Shown here: piece by piece, positions 1-9,143 of the stretch
Numbering within the stretch: position 1 is the first letter of the stretch
Layout: each line of letters starts with the position of its first letter
Assembly (NCBI GenBank): GCA_003755025.1
Contig: RJVL01000009.1
Coordinates: 62,001 to 126,000, forward strand
Direction: 5' to 3'
Length of the DNA stretch: 64,000 bases
Source of the DNA: Diaphorobacter nitroreducens
GTDB taxonomy: Bacteria; Pseudomonadota; Gammaproteobacteria; Burkholderiales; Burkholderiaceae_C
Made by a program: the position numbers and the translations under genes
Notes under the pieces: generated by a model
Database searches by the model: none
Seen by the model: only the letters and a program-made list of their open reading frames with translations
Told to the model about the DNA's origin: nothing

Positions 1-2
1 TG

Positions 3-773
3 GCGCAGCGGGGTGAGCTGCCGCGCGAGGTCATCAGCGCCACGCGCGGCAACCACGGCCAGAGCATCGGCTGGGCCGCGCGACGCCATGGCGTGGCCTG
101 CACCATCGTCGTGCCGCACGGCAATTCGGTGGAGAAGAACGCGGCCATGCGCGCACTGGGCGTGAACCTGGTGGAACACGGCGACGATTTCCAGGCCGCC
201 CGCGAGCACGCCCTGCAACTGGCCGCCGAACGCGGCGCCCACATGGTGCCCAGCTACCACCCCGACCTGGTGCGCGGCGTGGCCACCTACTGGTGGGAGT
301 TCCTGCGCGCCGTGCCGCACATGGATGTGGCCTATGTGCCCATCGGCCTGGGTTCCGGCGCCTGCGCTGCCGTGGCGGCCAAGCGGGCATTGGGACATGG
401 GGTGCGCCTGGTGGGCGTGGTGAGCTGCCACGCCACCACCTATGCCGACTCGTTCGCCGCGGGCCATGTGGTGGCGTCGCCCGTCAGCACGCAGATCGCC
501 GACGGCCTGGCGGTGCGCATGGCCGACCCGGACGCATTGGCCGTGCTGCTGCCTGAACTGGACCGGGTGGTGCAGGTCAACGATGACGCAGTGGCCGCCG
601 CCATGCGCGCGCTGTTCACGGACACCCACAACGTGGCCGAGGGCGCGGGCGCGGCGGCACTGGCTGCCGCGCTGCAGCAGCGGGAAGCTCTGCGCGGCCA
701 GTGCGTGGGCCTGCCGCTCACAGGCGGGAATGTGGATGCGGCGTTGTTCGCCCGGGTACTGATGGGGCAGTGA
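3..773 (+). CDS. Threonine/serine dehydratase (5' end outside window)
   Basis: The reading frame is open from the window edge, so only the C-terminal part of about 256 residues is present. It is a fold-type II PLP enzyme of the threonine dehydratase / serine racemase family. The visible SATRGNHGQS segment is the family substrate loop, and the Gly-rich GLGSGACAA segment fits the PLP phosphate-binding loop. The catalytic PLP lysine should lie upstream of the window. Family members deaminate threonine or serine to the 2-oxo acid; dehydratase and racemase cannot be told apart here. There is no C-terminal ACT domain, so a catabolic rather than isoleucine-feedback-regulated form is likely. The next gene starts 174 bp downstream on the same strand. 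Confidence 0.85.
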   Translation, partial: AQRGELPREVISATRGNHGQSIGWAARRHGVACTIVVPHGNSVEKNAAMRALGVNLVEHGDDFQAAREHALQLAAERGAHMVPSYHPDLVRGVATYWWEFLRAVPHMDVAYVPIGLGSGACAAVAAKRALGHGVRLVGVVSCHATTYADSFAAGHVVASPVSTQIADGLAVRMADPDALAVLLPELDRVVQVNDDAVAAAMRALFTDTHNVAEGAGAAALAAALQQREALRGQCVGLPLTGGNVDAALFARVLMGQ

Positions 774-947
774 CTGCGGGTTTCGACCTGCAAAACACGC
801 CGCACGAGGCCGGCCAGAGAACGCCAGGGTTTTCCCGGCGGGTGATTTCAACCAACAAAACTTTCATCGCGGTGTTTGACGCAGCCCTGCCTGCGCCAAC
901 ACCATTGCTTCCAAGCCGCACCCATCCGCGGCGCTGGAGACACCAAT

Positions 948-2036
948 ATGCGATGGAGACAACGCCCCGCCGGCTCCAACTGGGGTGACTTCGGGCCCGA
1001 CGACCAGTTGGGCCGCACCAACCTGATCGGCCCGGAGCAGGTGCGCAAGGGCGTGCAGGAAGTGCGCGAGGGCATCAGCCTGTGCCTGTCGCTGCCGCTG
1101 GACTACCCCGGCGGCAACGTGCTGAACGCGCGCCGCCTGCCGCCCCAACTGCGCCCCACGCGGCGCGAAGGCATTCCGTACGTCAACTTTCCGCTGGGCC
1201 ATGTGTACCCCGGCGCCACCGACGTGGTCAGCGACGACCAGGTGCTGCTGTCGTTGCAGTACTCCACGCAATGGGACTCGCTGGCGCATGTGGGCGCGCT
1301 GTTCGACCCCGACGGCGATGGCCAGCCGCGCACGGTGTACTACAACGGCTACCGCGGCCACGAGCACATCCTGGGTCCGCAGGACCATGGCATCCCCGCG
1401 CGCGACGGCGACGGCACGGCGGCGCGTTACCAGCCCGTGTGCTGCGCCGGCCGCGCGCCGGACGAGAGCGTGGCCCGCGCGCTGGGCGTGGAGCACCTGG
1501 CCGTGAAGGGCATGCAGGGGCGCGGCGTGCTGGTGGACCTGGAGCGCGCCTACGGCACCGACTTCCGCGACATCGGCTACGACGAACTCATGCGTGCCAT
1601 GGAGCGCAGCGGCGCCAGCGTGGAGCCCGGCGACATGCTGCTGCTGCGCACCGGCTTTGCCGAGCTGGTGCTGTCCATGCAGCTCCAGCCCGACGCGCAC
1701 CGCCTGCACCACAGCTGCGCCGCGCTGGACGGCGGCGACGAAAAGCTGCTGCAGTGGATCACCGACAGCGGCATCGCCGCGCTGATCGCCGACAACTACG
1801 CCGTGGAGCGCCACCCGCCACGCCGCGTGCCCGAGGACGGTGCGCCCTACCCCGTGCTGCCGCTGCACGAGCACTGCCTGTTCAAGCTGGGCCTGCCGCT
1901 GGGCGAGCTGTGGTACCTGAAAGAACTGGCCGACCACCTGCACGCCCTCGGGCGCACCCGCTTCCTGCTCACTGCGCCACCGCTGCGCCTGCCGGGCGCC
2001 GTGGGCTCGCCCGTGACCCCCATTGCCACCCTGTGA
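948..2036 (+). CDS. Cyclase-family hydrolase (kynurenine formamidase-like fold)
   Basis: This 362-residue protein belongs to the putative cyclase family (PF04199), metal-dependent hydrolases related to bacterial kynurenine formamidase. The HVGALFD segment near residue 114 corresponds to the family metal-binding HxGTHxD motif, with the Thr and second His replaced as is common in the longer subgroup. ATG 948 is preferred because GGAGA lies seven bases upstream and the protein then opens with the expected SNWG segment; an upstream in-frame ATG at 876 has no such support. It is followed 33 bp later by an ABC substrate-binding protein gene and then a reductase gene, which suggests one catabolic operon. 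The substrate is unknown; a lactone, amide or cyclic compound is an inference. Confidence 0.8.
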   Translation: MRWRQRPAGSNWGDFGPDDQLGRTNLIGPEQVRKGVQEVREGISLCLSLPLDYPGGNVLNARRLPPQLRPTRREGIPYVNFPLGHVYPGATDVVSDDQVLLSLQYSTQWDSLAHVGALFDPDGDGQPRTVYYNGYRGHEHILGPQDHGIPARDGDGTAARYQPVCCAGRAPDESVARALGVEHLAVKGMQGRGVLVDLERAYGTDFRDIGYDELMRAMERSGASVEPGDMLLLRTGFAELVLSMQLQPDAHRLHHSCAALDGGDEKLLQWITDSGIAALIADNYAVERHPPRRVPEDGAPYPVLPLHEHCLFKLGLPLGELWYLKELADHLHALGRTRFLLTAPPLRLPGAVGSPVTPIATL

Positions 2037-2069
2037 TTCCCCCTACACACACCAACGAAGGAGACAACC

Positions 2070-3329
2070 ATGAACCGCCCCGTCCACCTCACTCCGCGTC
2101 CCCTGACCCGCGCCTGCCGCGCGCTGTGCACGGGCCTTGCCCTGCTGGCCGCCACGGCCACCGTCACCGCCCAGGGCACGGCAATTTCTGACGACGTGGT
2201 GCGCCTGGGCATCCTCACCGACCTGAACGGCCCGTTCGCCGACATCACCGGCCCAGGCAGCGCCGCCGCCATCCAGATGGCCATCGACGACTTCGGCGGC
2301 AAGGTAGCGGGCAAGAAGATCGAACTGGTGGTGGCCGATCACCAGAACAAGGCCGACATCGCCTCCAGCAAGGCGCGCGAGTGGTTCGATACCGGCAAGG
2401 TGGACGCCATCATGGACGTCGCCGTCTCCGCGCCGGCGCTGGCGGTGCTGGAGGTGGCCAAGCAAAAGCAGAAGGTCGTCATCTTCAACGGCCCCGGCCT
2501 GGACCGCCTCACGGGCGACCTGTGCATGCCCAGTACCGTGCACTACGTGTACGACACCTACGCCCTGGCCAACGTAACGGCCAGCGCGATCACCGCACGC
2601 GGCGGAAAGGACTGGTTCTTCATCACCGCCGACTACGCCTTCGGCCACAGCCTGCAGGAGCAGGCCAGCGCCGTGGTCACGGCCCAGGGCGGCAAGGTGC
2701 TGGGCGCGGCCCGCCACCCGATCGCGGCGACCGACTTCGCCTCGTTCCTGATCAGCGCGCAGAACAGCAAGGCCCAGGTCGTGGGCCTGGCCAACGCGGG
2801 GGGCGATACGGTGAACACCATCAAGGCCGCGCGCGAGTTCGGCCTGACCACGGGCAAGAACAAACAGACCCTGGCCGGCCTGCTCATGTACATCAACGAC
2901 ATCCACGCCATCGGCCTGCGCACCGCCGGCGGCCTGATGCTGACCGAGGGCTTCTACTGGGACATGAACGACGAGACGCGCGCCTGGTCCAAGCGCTACT
3001 TCGAGAAGATGAAGAAGATGCCCAACATGAGCCAGGCGGGCGCCTATTCCTCGACCATGCATTACCTGAAGGCCGTGCAGGCCGCCAAGACCGACGACAC
3101 GGCCCAGGTCATGGCCAAGATGAAGGCCACGCCTATCAACGACTTCTTCGCCAAGAACGGCCGCATCCGCGAGGACGGCCGCATGGTGCATGACATGTAC
3201 CTGTTCGAGGTCAAGTCGCAGGCCGAGTCCAAGTACCCGTGGGACTACTACAAGCTCGTGGCCACCGTGCCCGGCGACAAGGCCTTCCTGCCACTGTCGC
3301 AGTCCAAGTGCCCCATGGTGAAGAAATGA
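2070..3329 (+). CDS. ABC transporter substrate-binding protein, branched-chain amino acid type
   Basis: A 419-residue periplasmic binding protein of the LivJ/LivK class (periplasmic-binding protein type I). The N-terminus has a basic start, a hydrophobic stretch and a cut site near residues 32-34, a Sec signal peptide. The mature start VRLGILTDLNGPFADITGPG is the usual opening of the ligand-binding fold in this family, and ADITGPGS is the ligand loop. An AAGGAG ribosome site lies ahead of the ATG. No permease or ATPase genes are in the cluster, so it must use components encoded elsewhere. In Comamonadaceae such lone binding proteins often serve aromatic or organic acid uptake; the ligand cannot be read from sequence. 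Its stop overlaps the next start (ATGA). Confidence 0.88.
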   Translation: MNRPVHLTPRPLTRACRALCTGLALLAATATVTAQGTAISDDVVRLGILTDLNGPFADITGPGSAAAIQMAIDDFGGKVAGKKIELVVADHQNKADIASSKAREWFDTGKVDAIMDVAVSAPALAVLEVAKQKQKVVIFNGPGLDRLTGDLCMPSTVHYVYDTYALANVTASAITARGGKDWFFITADYAFGHSLQEQASAVVTAQGGKVLGAARHPIAATDFASFLISAQNSKAQVVGLANAGGDTVNTIKAAREFGLTTGKNKQTLAGLLMYINDIHAIGLRTAGGLMLTEGFYWDMNDETRAWSKRYFEKMKKMPNMSQAGAYSSTMHYLKAVQAAKTDDTAQVMAKMKATPINDFFAKNGRIREDGRMVHDMYLFEVKSQAESKYPWDYYKLVATVPGDKAFLPLSQSKCPMVKK

Positions 3330-4447
3330 CGAACACCGTACTCGTCGTGGGCGCCACCGGCGTCGTGGGCCAGGCCTGCCTGCGCCACTTCGCCGCCCTG
3401 CCCGGCTGGCGCGCCGTGGGCGTGGCGCGCCGCGCCATCGCCCTGCCCGCGGGCGCCACCGCGCTGCAGCTGGACCTGCAGGACGCGGCGGCCTGCCAGG
3501 CTGCGCTGGGCGCACGGGACGACATCACCCATGTGGTCTATGCCGCCGTGTACGAGCAGCCCGGGGGCCTCGTGGGCGGTTGGCGCGACCAGGAGCAGAT
3601 GCGCATCAACCTGCAAATGCTGCGCAACGTGGTCGAGCCGCTGGACCGCCCGGGCGGTGCGCTGCGCCATGTGACCATCATGCAGGGCGGCAAGGCCTAC
3701 GGCGTGCACATCCACCCGCAGATCGCCGTGCCCGCACGCGAACGCTGGCCGCGCGACCCCCACGAGAACTTCTACTGGCTGCAGGAGGACTTCCTGCGCG
3801 AGCGCCAGGCCAAGGGCCCGTGGCACTTCACCATCATGCGCCCGCGCATCGTGTTCGGCGACGCGGCGGGCAGCAACATGAACCCCATCCCGGCCATCGG
3901 CCTCTATGCCTGGCTGCGCCATGAACAGGGCCTGCCGCTGGCCTACCCCGGCGGCCCGGCGCGCGTGAACCAAGCCATCGACGCCGACCTGATCGCCCAG
4001 GCCTGCGCCTGGGCTGCCGAGTCGCCCAACGCACGCAACGAAACCTTCAACCTGGAAAACGGCGACGTGTTCGTCTGGCAGAACGTCTGGCCCACCATCG
4101 CCGACGCGCTGGGCATGCCCGTAGGCGAGCCCGAGCCCCAGTCGCTGGCCACCGCGCTGGCCGACCAGCAGCCCGCGTGGGGACGCCTGGTGGACAAGTA
4201 CCAACTGGCGGCGCCGCGCGATCTGACCGCCTTCATCGGCCAGGGCGCAGCGTACGCCGACTTCCAGATGAACCACGGCAGGGCCGCCCCGCTGCCACCG
4301 GTGATCATGAGTTCGGTGAAGATCCGCCAGGCGGGCTTTCATGCGTGCATGGACACCGAGGACATGTTCCGCAAATGGTTCGGCCAGTTGCAGCAGCGCC
4401 GCCTGCTGCCCACGGCGGCGCAGGCGCGGGCGGCGCTTGCAGCCTAG
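3326..4447 (+). CDS. PRISE-like SDR reductase (progesterone 5-beta-reductase / iridoid synthase family)
   Basis: A 373-residue NAD(P)-dependent short-chain dehydrogenase. The Rossmann motif VVGATGVVGQ spans residues 7-16. GGKAYG (Lys123) and ENFYWLQED (residues 147-155) match the atypical PRISE active-site motifs, where Lys and a Tyr of the NFYYxxED motif replace the usual YxxxK pair. In this protein the second Tyr is Trp151. The family reduces activated C=C bonds of enones. The start is fixed by a 4-bp ATGA overlap with the binding-protein gene and implies translational coupling. Cyclase, binding protein and enone reductase together suggest uptake and breakdown of a cyclic or unsaturated compound; this is inference. 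A plain NAD-dependent epimerase annotation would be less specific. Confidence 0.75.
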   Translation: MTNTVLVVGATGVVGQACLRHFAALPGWRAVGVARRAIALPAGATALQLDLQDAAACQAALGARDDITHVVYAAVYEQPGGLVGGWRDQEQMRINLQMLRNVVEPLDRPGGALRHVTIMQGGKAYGVHIHPQIAVPARERWPRDPHENFYWLQEDFLRERQAKGPWHFTIMRPRIVFGDAAGSNMNPIPAIGLYAWLRHEQGLPLAYPGGPARVNQAIDADLIAQACAWAAESPNARNETFNLENGDVFVWQNVWPTIADALGMPVGEPEPQSLATALADQQPAWGRLVDKYQLAAPRDLTAFIGQGAAYADFQMNHGRAAPLPPVIMSSVKIRQAGFHACMDTEDMFRKWFGQLQQRRLLPTAAQARAALAA

Positions 4448-4507
4448 CGCGCCGCCGGTCGCAGCCGCGACAAGCGCGCGGGTGCGGCCTCGCCACAATT
4501 CCAGACC

Positions 4508-5179
4508 ATGGGAACCCTCTACCTCGTGCGCCACGGCCAGGCCTCGTTTGGCGCGGACGACTATGACCAGCTCAGCCCGCGCGGCCATGAGCAGGCGGTG
4601 CGCCTGGGCGCGTACTGGCGCGAGCGCGGGCTGCAGTTCGATGCGGTGCTGTGCGGCACGCTGCGGCGCCATGCGCAGACGCTGCAAGGCATTCAGCAAG
4701 GGCTGGAGGGCACGCCCGAGCCCCTGCTGATGCCGGGACTCAACGAATACGACAGCCATGCGCTGATCCACTGCGTGCATCCCATGCCGTTGCCGCGCCC
4801 CGACACGCCCGAGTTGTACAAGCAGCACTTTCGCCTGCTGTGCGATGCCATGGCGCAGTGGATGGCGGGCACCATCAGCCCGGCGGGCATGCCCTGCTGG
4901 GACGATTTCTCTGGCGGGGTGCGCGCCGCGCTGGACCATGTGCGGCGCCAGCACACGGGGCACAACGTGCTGCTGGTCTCCAGCGGCGGGCCCATCGCCG
5001 CCGCCGTGGGCGAGGTGCTCTGCACCCCGCCCGAGGTCACGATCGCGCTGAATATGCGCATCCGCAACAGCGCGGTCACGGAGTTCAGCATCAGCCCCAA
5101 ACGCCTGATGCTGCAGACCTTCAACACGCTGCCGCACCTGGACACGCCCGAACACCGCGGCTGGGCAACGCACGCCTGA
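4508..5179 (+). CDS. Histidine phosphatase family protein (phosphoglycerate mutase-like)
   Basis: A 223-residue cytoplasmic protein opening MGTLYLVRHGQAS. The RHG triad at residues 8-10 carries the phospho-accepting histidine of the branch-1 histidine phosphatase superfamily. A later SSGGPIAAAVGEVL segment stands where the second catalytic His region would be. It has Ser-Gly rather than the usual SHG, so the second catalytic histidine may be missing or moved. It lies 60 bp after the reductase gene and may be read from the same transcript. The hairpin of a dispersed repeat follows the stop and could act as the terminator. Substrate unknown. Confidence 0.8.
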   Translation: MGTLYLVRHGQASFGADDYDQLSPRGHEQAVRLGAYWRERGLQFDAVLCGTLRRHAQTLQGIQQGLEGTPEPLLMPGLNEYDSHALIHCVHPMPLPRPDTPELYKQHFRLLCDAMAQWMAGTISPAGMPCWDDFSGGVRAALDHVRRQHTGHNVLLVSSGGPIAAAVGEVLCTPPEVTIALNMRIRNSAVTEFSISPKRLMLQTFNTLPHLDTPEHRGWATHA

Positions 5180-5190
5180 GAACGGTTGCT

Positions 5191-5249
5191 ATTGAAAAGT
5201 GAGCTGTTAGCGCTTGATGGAAAAGCGCTAGAGCCGATTTTTGCTTAAA
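5191..5249 (+). repeat. Dispersed hairpin repeat, copy 1
   Basis: The copy has the arms TAGCGCTT (5208-5215) and AAGCGCTA (5223-5230), followed by GAGCC, a T-run and GCTTAAA. It lies between two convergent genes. The TTA at 5245-5247, read on the other strand, is the TAA stop of the creatininase-family gene. Hairpin plus T-run could terminate plus-strand transcription. Confidence 0.85.
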
Positions 5250-6072
5250 TTTTTGCCACGGTCTCGGGCGGCAGCGCATGCAGCTCGCCCAGCAACTGGG
5301 CCAGCCCCCTTGCGGCAGCCTGCACCATGGCCTGTCCCTGGGCGGCAGTGGCGGCCGCGGCATTGCCAACGGCGCCCGCGGGGTTGTAGTCCTCGATGGC
5401 CCAGCCCATCTTGGCGCTCTTGCCGTTGCCCAGCAGCCCGTAGCGCGCCGCGCGGTCCTGCGAGGTCGAGGGGAAATGCTGCGCATGCTCCATGCGCACG
5501 GTGGCCGGCGCCAGGTGCAGCATCATGGACGTCTCGATCTCGCCGCCGTGGATGCCGAAGCGGTGCTCCTGCGCAGCAAAACGTGCGTTGGTGGCCTCGT
5601 CCACCAGGTTGAACCAGCTACTGCCGTACACCAGCATCCCGTGGCGCTGGCGCAGCTCGCGCGCCACGATGTCCATGGCCGCCACGTTGCCCCCGTGGCC
5701 GTTGAGCAGCAGGAGCTTCTTCACCCCCGAGCGCGCGATGCAGGCGCCCAGCTCGGTCCACAGCGCGATCAGCGTGGCGGGCGACAGCGTGAGCGTGCCG
5801 GGGTAGGACAGGTGCTCGGTGGACAGGCCCACGTTCTGCGCCGGCAGCAGCAGCACGGGCAGGTCAGCGCTCAGCAGCGGCAAGGCGGCGTCGATCACAC
5901 CGGCCAGCAGCGTGGCATCGACCGACAGCGGCAGGTGCGGCCCATGCTGCTCGACGGCGGCCACGGGCAGCACCGCCACGGTCTGCGCTGCCAGGCCCGA
6001 GGCCTGCGCCTGGGCAAAGTCGCGGGCGGACAGATCGGCCCAAAAGCGGGAGGGATATCGCATGCGGGCCAT
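5245..6072 (-). CDS. Creatininase family protein
   Basis: About 275 residues. Motifs EQHGPHLPLSVDATL, NGHGGN and HGGEIETSMML are the metal-binding His/Asp/Glu signatures of the creatininase family, which includes creatinine amidohydrolase, 3-dehydro-scyllo-inosose hydrolase and amidohydrolases of flavin or mycofactocin pathways. The reaction cannot be assigned. Two starts are possible, ATG at 6072 (MARMRYPS) or at 6063 (MRYPS); neither has a strong ribosome site. The gene is divergent from alaX with about 50 bp between them. Its stop codon is supplied by the tail of dispersed repeat copy 1, so the last few residues may derive from the repeat insertion. Confidence 0.85.
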   Translation of the reverse strand: MARMRYPSRFWADLSARDFAQAQASGLAAQTVAVLPVAAVEQHGPHLPLSVDATLLAGVIDAALPLLSADLPVLLLPAQNVGLSTEHLSYPGTLTLSPATLIALWTELGACIARSGVKKLLLLNGHGGNVAAMDIVARELRQRHGMLVYGSSWFNLVDEATNARFAAQEHRFGIHGGEIETSMMLHLAPATVRMEHAQHFPSTSQDRAARYGLLGNGKSAKMGWAIEDYNPAGAVGNAAAATAAQGQAMVQAAARGLAQLLGELHALPPETVAKI

Positions 6073-6122
6073 CTTAGAGCCTGTCCGCGCACTCCTGGGC
6101 GGACGCTCTACCATTGCCCACC

Positions 6123-6875
6123 ATGACCCACGACCTTTTCCGCGCCGACAGCTACCTGCGCGAATGCAGCGCCACCGTCACCGCCCTCACGCCCGAAGGT
6201 GGCGTGGTGCTGGACCGCACCGTGTTCTACCCGCTGGGCGGCGGCCAGGCGGGCGATGCCGGCGTGCTGCTGCGCCCCGATGGCACGGCACTGGCCATCG
6301 CCGACACGCGCAAGGGCAAGGACGCCGAGGGGCGGCCCACCGCGGACATCGTGCATGTGCCCTCGCCGGGCCAGGCGCTCGGCCTGGCGGTGGGCGATGC
6401 GGTCACGGCGCGCATCGACTGGGAGCGCCGCCACCGGCTGATGCGCTTTCACACCACCACGCACCTGCTGTGCCACATCGTCGCGCAGCCGGTGAACGGC
6501 TGCTCGATCACGCCCGACTACGCGCGCCTGGACTTCCACATGGACGGTGCGCTGGACAAGGACGCGCTCACCGTCGCCATCGCGCGCCTGGTGGCGCAAG
6601 ACCATGCGGTGACCATCGGCGCGATCAGCGACGCGGCACTGGACGCCAACCCGCAGCTCGTCAAGAGCATGAGCGTGCAGCCCCCGCGCGGCACCGGCAC
6701 GGTGCGCACGGTGCGCGTGGGCGGCGCCTGCGACGGCGACGCCGCGCAGATCGACCTGCAGCCCTGCGGCGGCACGCATGTGGCGCGCACCGGCGAAATC
6801 GGCGCCGTGGTGGTCACCAAGATCGAGAAAAAGGGCGCGATGTCGCGCCGCGTGGTGCTGGGCTTGGGCGCCTGA
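6123..6875 (+). CDS. alaX: Alanyl-tRNA editing protein AlaX
   Basis: A 250-residue free-standing editing domain related to the AlaRS editing domain. It hydrolyses mischarged Ser-tRNA(Ala) or Gly-tRNA(Ala). Zinc ligands are visible as HTTTH (His110, His114) and CGGTH (Cys215, His219). A PLGGGQ loop at residues 37-42 is typical of the medium-length AlaX class. ATG 6123 is chosen over an in-frame TTG at 6114. The gene is cytoplasmic, divergent from the creatininase-family gene and 51 bp ahead of dsbD. Confidence 0.9.
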   Translation: MTHDLFRADSYLRECSATVTALTPEGGVVLDRTVFYPLGGGQAGDAGVLLRPDGTALAIADTRKGKDAEGRPTADIVHVPSPGQALGLAVGDAVTARIDWERRHRLMRFHTTTHLLCHIVAQPVNGCSITPDYARLDFHMDGALDKDALTVAIARLVAQDHAVTIGAISDAALDANPQLVKSMSVQPPRGTGTVRTVRVGGACDGDAAQIDLQPCGGTHVARTGEIGAVVVTKIEKKGAMSRRVVLGLGA

Positions 6876-6926
6876 ACGCCAGCCCCAAGGAACCAAACCC
6901 CGCCCCAGTTGCTCCCACCCTGCGCC

Positions 6927-9143
6927 ATGTCCCGCCTTCGCCCCTTGCAGCGCTCCCTGCACACTCTTTTTTTCATAGCTGCTTGCGCTTTATCCACGGG
7001 CGCCATCGGCCAAATTCAGCTCAAGACATCCGCCACTGCGGGCAGCAGCAGCGTCGTCACGCCGCATGTGCGCGCCGAGCTGGTGGCCCAGGCACCCGAC
7101 GGTGTGGGCCCGGGCAAGCCGCTGTGGCTGGGCCTGTCGATCACGCACCAGCCCGAGTGGCACACCTACTGGAAGAACCCGGGCGACTCCGGCCTGCCCA
7201 CGCAACTGGAGTGGCAGCTGCCGGCGGGCATCGACGCGGGCGAGGTCGCCTGGCCGGTGCCCAAGAAGATTCCTCTGGGCAACCTGGCCAACTACGGCTA
7301 CGAGGGCACGGTGCTGTTGCCCGTGCCCATGACCGTCTCCCCGGCCTTCAACCCCGGCCCGCTGGCCAAGGAAGCGACCTTCCAGCTGAAGGCCTCGTGG
7401 TTGGTATGCCGCCAGGAATGCATCCCCGAGGAGGGCAGCTTCACGCTGCAATTGCCACTGCAAGGCACGACGGCGCTGCATGCCGCCGCGTTCGATGCCG
7501 CCGCCGCGGCGCACCCGCGCGATCTGCCGGCTCTAGGCGGCAGCAGCGCGCAGGTCGAGGGCGACGCCGTGCTGCTGCGCGTGGCCGGCCTGCCCCCGGC
7601 GCTGCAGGGCCAGACGCTGGAGGTGTTCCCCGAGACCACAGGCGTGGTGGAGACCGCCGCCACGCCCACGCAGCAGTGGGACGGCGCGGTGTGGACCGCG
7701 CGCCTGCCGCTGTCGCCCCAGCGCAGCGACGGGCCCGTGCCGATGCCGGTGGTGCTGGCCCATGGCGGCCAGGGCTGGCGTGCCGAGCTGCCCGTGCCGG
7801 GCGGCTGGCCCGCCGTGGCGGCACTGAAGGGCATGTCGCCCGCGCTGGAGGCCGCGCTGAAAGCCAACGCCGCCAATGCCGCCGCGCCCGCGGCCCCCGC
7901 CGCTGCGATACCCGCGCCGCTGGGCACCTGGCTGGCCGCGCTGGCCGGCGCGCTGCTGGGCGGGCTGATCCTGAACCTCATGCCCTGCGTGTTCCCGGTG
8001 CTGGCAATCAAGGTGGTGGGCTTTGCGCGCCATGCGCAGAACCAGCGCGCCCACCGCATCGGCGGGCTGGCCTACACCGCGGGCGTGGTGCTGTCGTTCC
8101 TGCTGCTGGGCGCGCTGATGCTGGGCCTGCGCTCCGCGGGTGAGGCCGTGGGCTGGGGCTTTCAGCTGCAGTCGCCGGCGGTGGTGGCGTCGCTCGCCGC
8201 GCTGTTCACGCTGATCGGATTGAACCTGGCGGGCGTCTTCGAGTTCGGGCGCATGCTGCCCTCGTCGCTGGCAGGCCTGCAGGCGCGCCACCCGGTGCTG
8301 GATGCCTTCCTCACCGGGGTACTCGCCGTGGCCGTGGCCTCGCCGTGCACGGCGCCGTTCATGGGCGCATCGCTGGGCCTCACGGCCACGCTGCCCGCAT
8401 GGCAGGCACTGTCCATCTTCGCGGCGCTGGGCCTGGGCCTGGCCCTGCCCTACCTGCTGGCAAGCTGGCTGCCCGCGTTTGCCCGCCTGCTGCCGCGGCC
8501 GGGCGCGTGGATGGACACGCTGCGCCGCCTGCTGGCGTTCCCGATGTTCGCCACCGTGGTGTGGCTGGTGTGGGTGCTGGGCCAGCAAAGCGGCATCAAC
8601 GGCGCGGCGGCGCTGCTGGCGCTGCTGGTGGCGCTCAGCATGGCCGTGTGGGCGCTCACGCTGCGCGGGGCCACGCGGGCTGTTCTCGCTCCTCTTTCAA
8701 TAGCTGCTTGCGCTTGGCTGGTATGGCTTTGGGGCCCAAAGATCATTGAACTGGAAAGCGCACCCATGGCCGCGGCCTCGGCCCCCAGCGGCGTGGCCGG
8801 CGTGACCTCCTGGCAGTCCTGGCGCCCTGGCCTGGCCGACGAGCTGGTGGCCCAGGGCCGCCCAGTGTTCGTGGACTACACGGCCGCCTGGTGCGTGACC
8901 TGCCAGTACAACAAGAACACCACGCTGGCCAGCGCTGCGGTGCTGCAGGACTTTGCAACGAAGAACGTGGCCCTGCTGCGCGCCGACTGGACGCGGCGCG
9001 ACCCCGCCATCACCGCCGCGCTGGCGCAGCTCGGCCGCAGCGGCGTGCCGGTCTATGTGCTGCATGCGCCGGGCAAGGCGCCGGTGGTGTTCTCCGAGAT
9101 CCTGGGCGAGTCGGAACTGCGTGCCGCCGTGTCCGCGCTCTGA
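6927..9143 (+). CDS. dsbD: Thiol:disulfide interchange protein DsbD family
   Basis: A 738-residue membrane protein that passes electrons from cytoplasmic thioredoxin to periplasmic partners. The order is signal peptide (1-29), periplasmic DsbD N-terminal domain with a CRQECIPEEG cysteine pair, then several membrane segments. These include the PCVFPVLAIK and SPCTAPFMG Pro-Cys motifs of the transmembrane electron carrier. A thioredoxin-like C-terminal domain with WCVTC (Cys656, Cys659) follows. Two copies of the dispersed repeat lie inside the gene and are read in the same frame: one encodes part of the signal peptide (from residue 17), the other part of a membrane segment (from residue 592). 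ATG 6927 is preferred to TTG 6909. The stop abuts the stop of the next, convergent gene. Confidence 0.92.
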   Translation: MSRLRPLQRSLHTLFFIAACALSTGAIGQIQLKTSATAGSSSVVTPHVRAELVAQAPDGVGPGKPLWLGLSITHQPEWHTYWKNPGDSGLPTQLEWQLPAGIDAGEVAWPVPKKIPLGNLANYGYEGTVLLPVPMTVSPAFNPGPLAKEATFQLKASWLVCRQECIPEEGSFTLQLPLQGTTALHAAAFDAAAAAHPRDLPALGGSSAQVEGDAVLLRVAGLPPALQGQTLEVFPETTGVVETAATPTQQWDGAVWTARLPLSPQRSDGPVPMPVVLAHGGQGWRAELPVPGGWPAVAALKGMSPALEAALKANAANAAAPAAPAAAIPAPLGTWLAALAGALLGGLILNLMPCVFPVLAIKVVGFARHAQNQRAHRIGGLAYTAGVVLSFLLLGALMLGLRSAGEAVGWGFQLQSPAVVASLAALFTLIGLNLAGVFEFGRMLPSSLAGLQARHPVLDAFLTGVLAVAVASPCTAPFMGASLGLTATLPAWQALSIFAALGLGLALPYLLASWLPAFARLLPRPGAWMDTLRRLLAFPMFATVVWLVWVLGQQSGINGAAALLALLVALSMAVWALTLRGATRAVLAPLSIAACAWLVWLWGPKIIELESAPMAAASAPSGVAGVTSWQSWRPGLADELVAQGRPVFVDYTAAWCVTCQYNKNTTLASAAVLQDFATKNVALLRADWTRRDPAITAALAQLGRSGVPVYVLHAPGKAPVVFSEILGESELRAAVSAL
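6972..7016 (+). repeat. Dispersed repeat, copy 2 (inside dsbD signal peptide)
   Basis: ATAGCTGCTTGCGCTT followed after a short loop by GGGCGCC and GGCCAAAT matches the intergenic copies position by position, although the hairpin arm is degraded. It is translated as IAACALSTGAIGQ in the DsbD signal peptide. The TGA found in this frame of intergenic copies is TTA here. Confidence 0.75.
8696..8742 (+). repeat. Dispersed repeat, copy 3 (inside dsbD membrane segment)
   Basis: CAATAGCTGCTTGCGCTTGG followed by GGGGCCCAAA. It is translated as SIAACAWLVWLWGPK, in the same frame as copy 2. The second hairpin arm is largely lost, but the 5' half is identical to intergenic copies. Confidence 0.75.

Noticed and set aside
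6927-9143. dsbD as a pseudogene because of the repeat copies
   Set aside because: The frame is open throughout, all cysteine motifs are intact, and the repeat-derived residues suit signal peptide and membrane segments.
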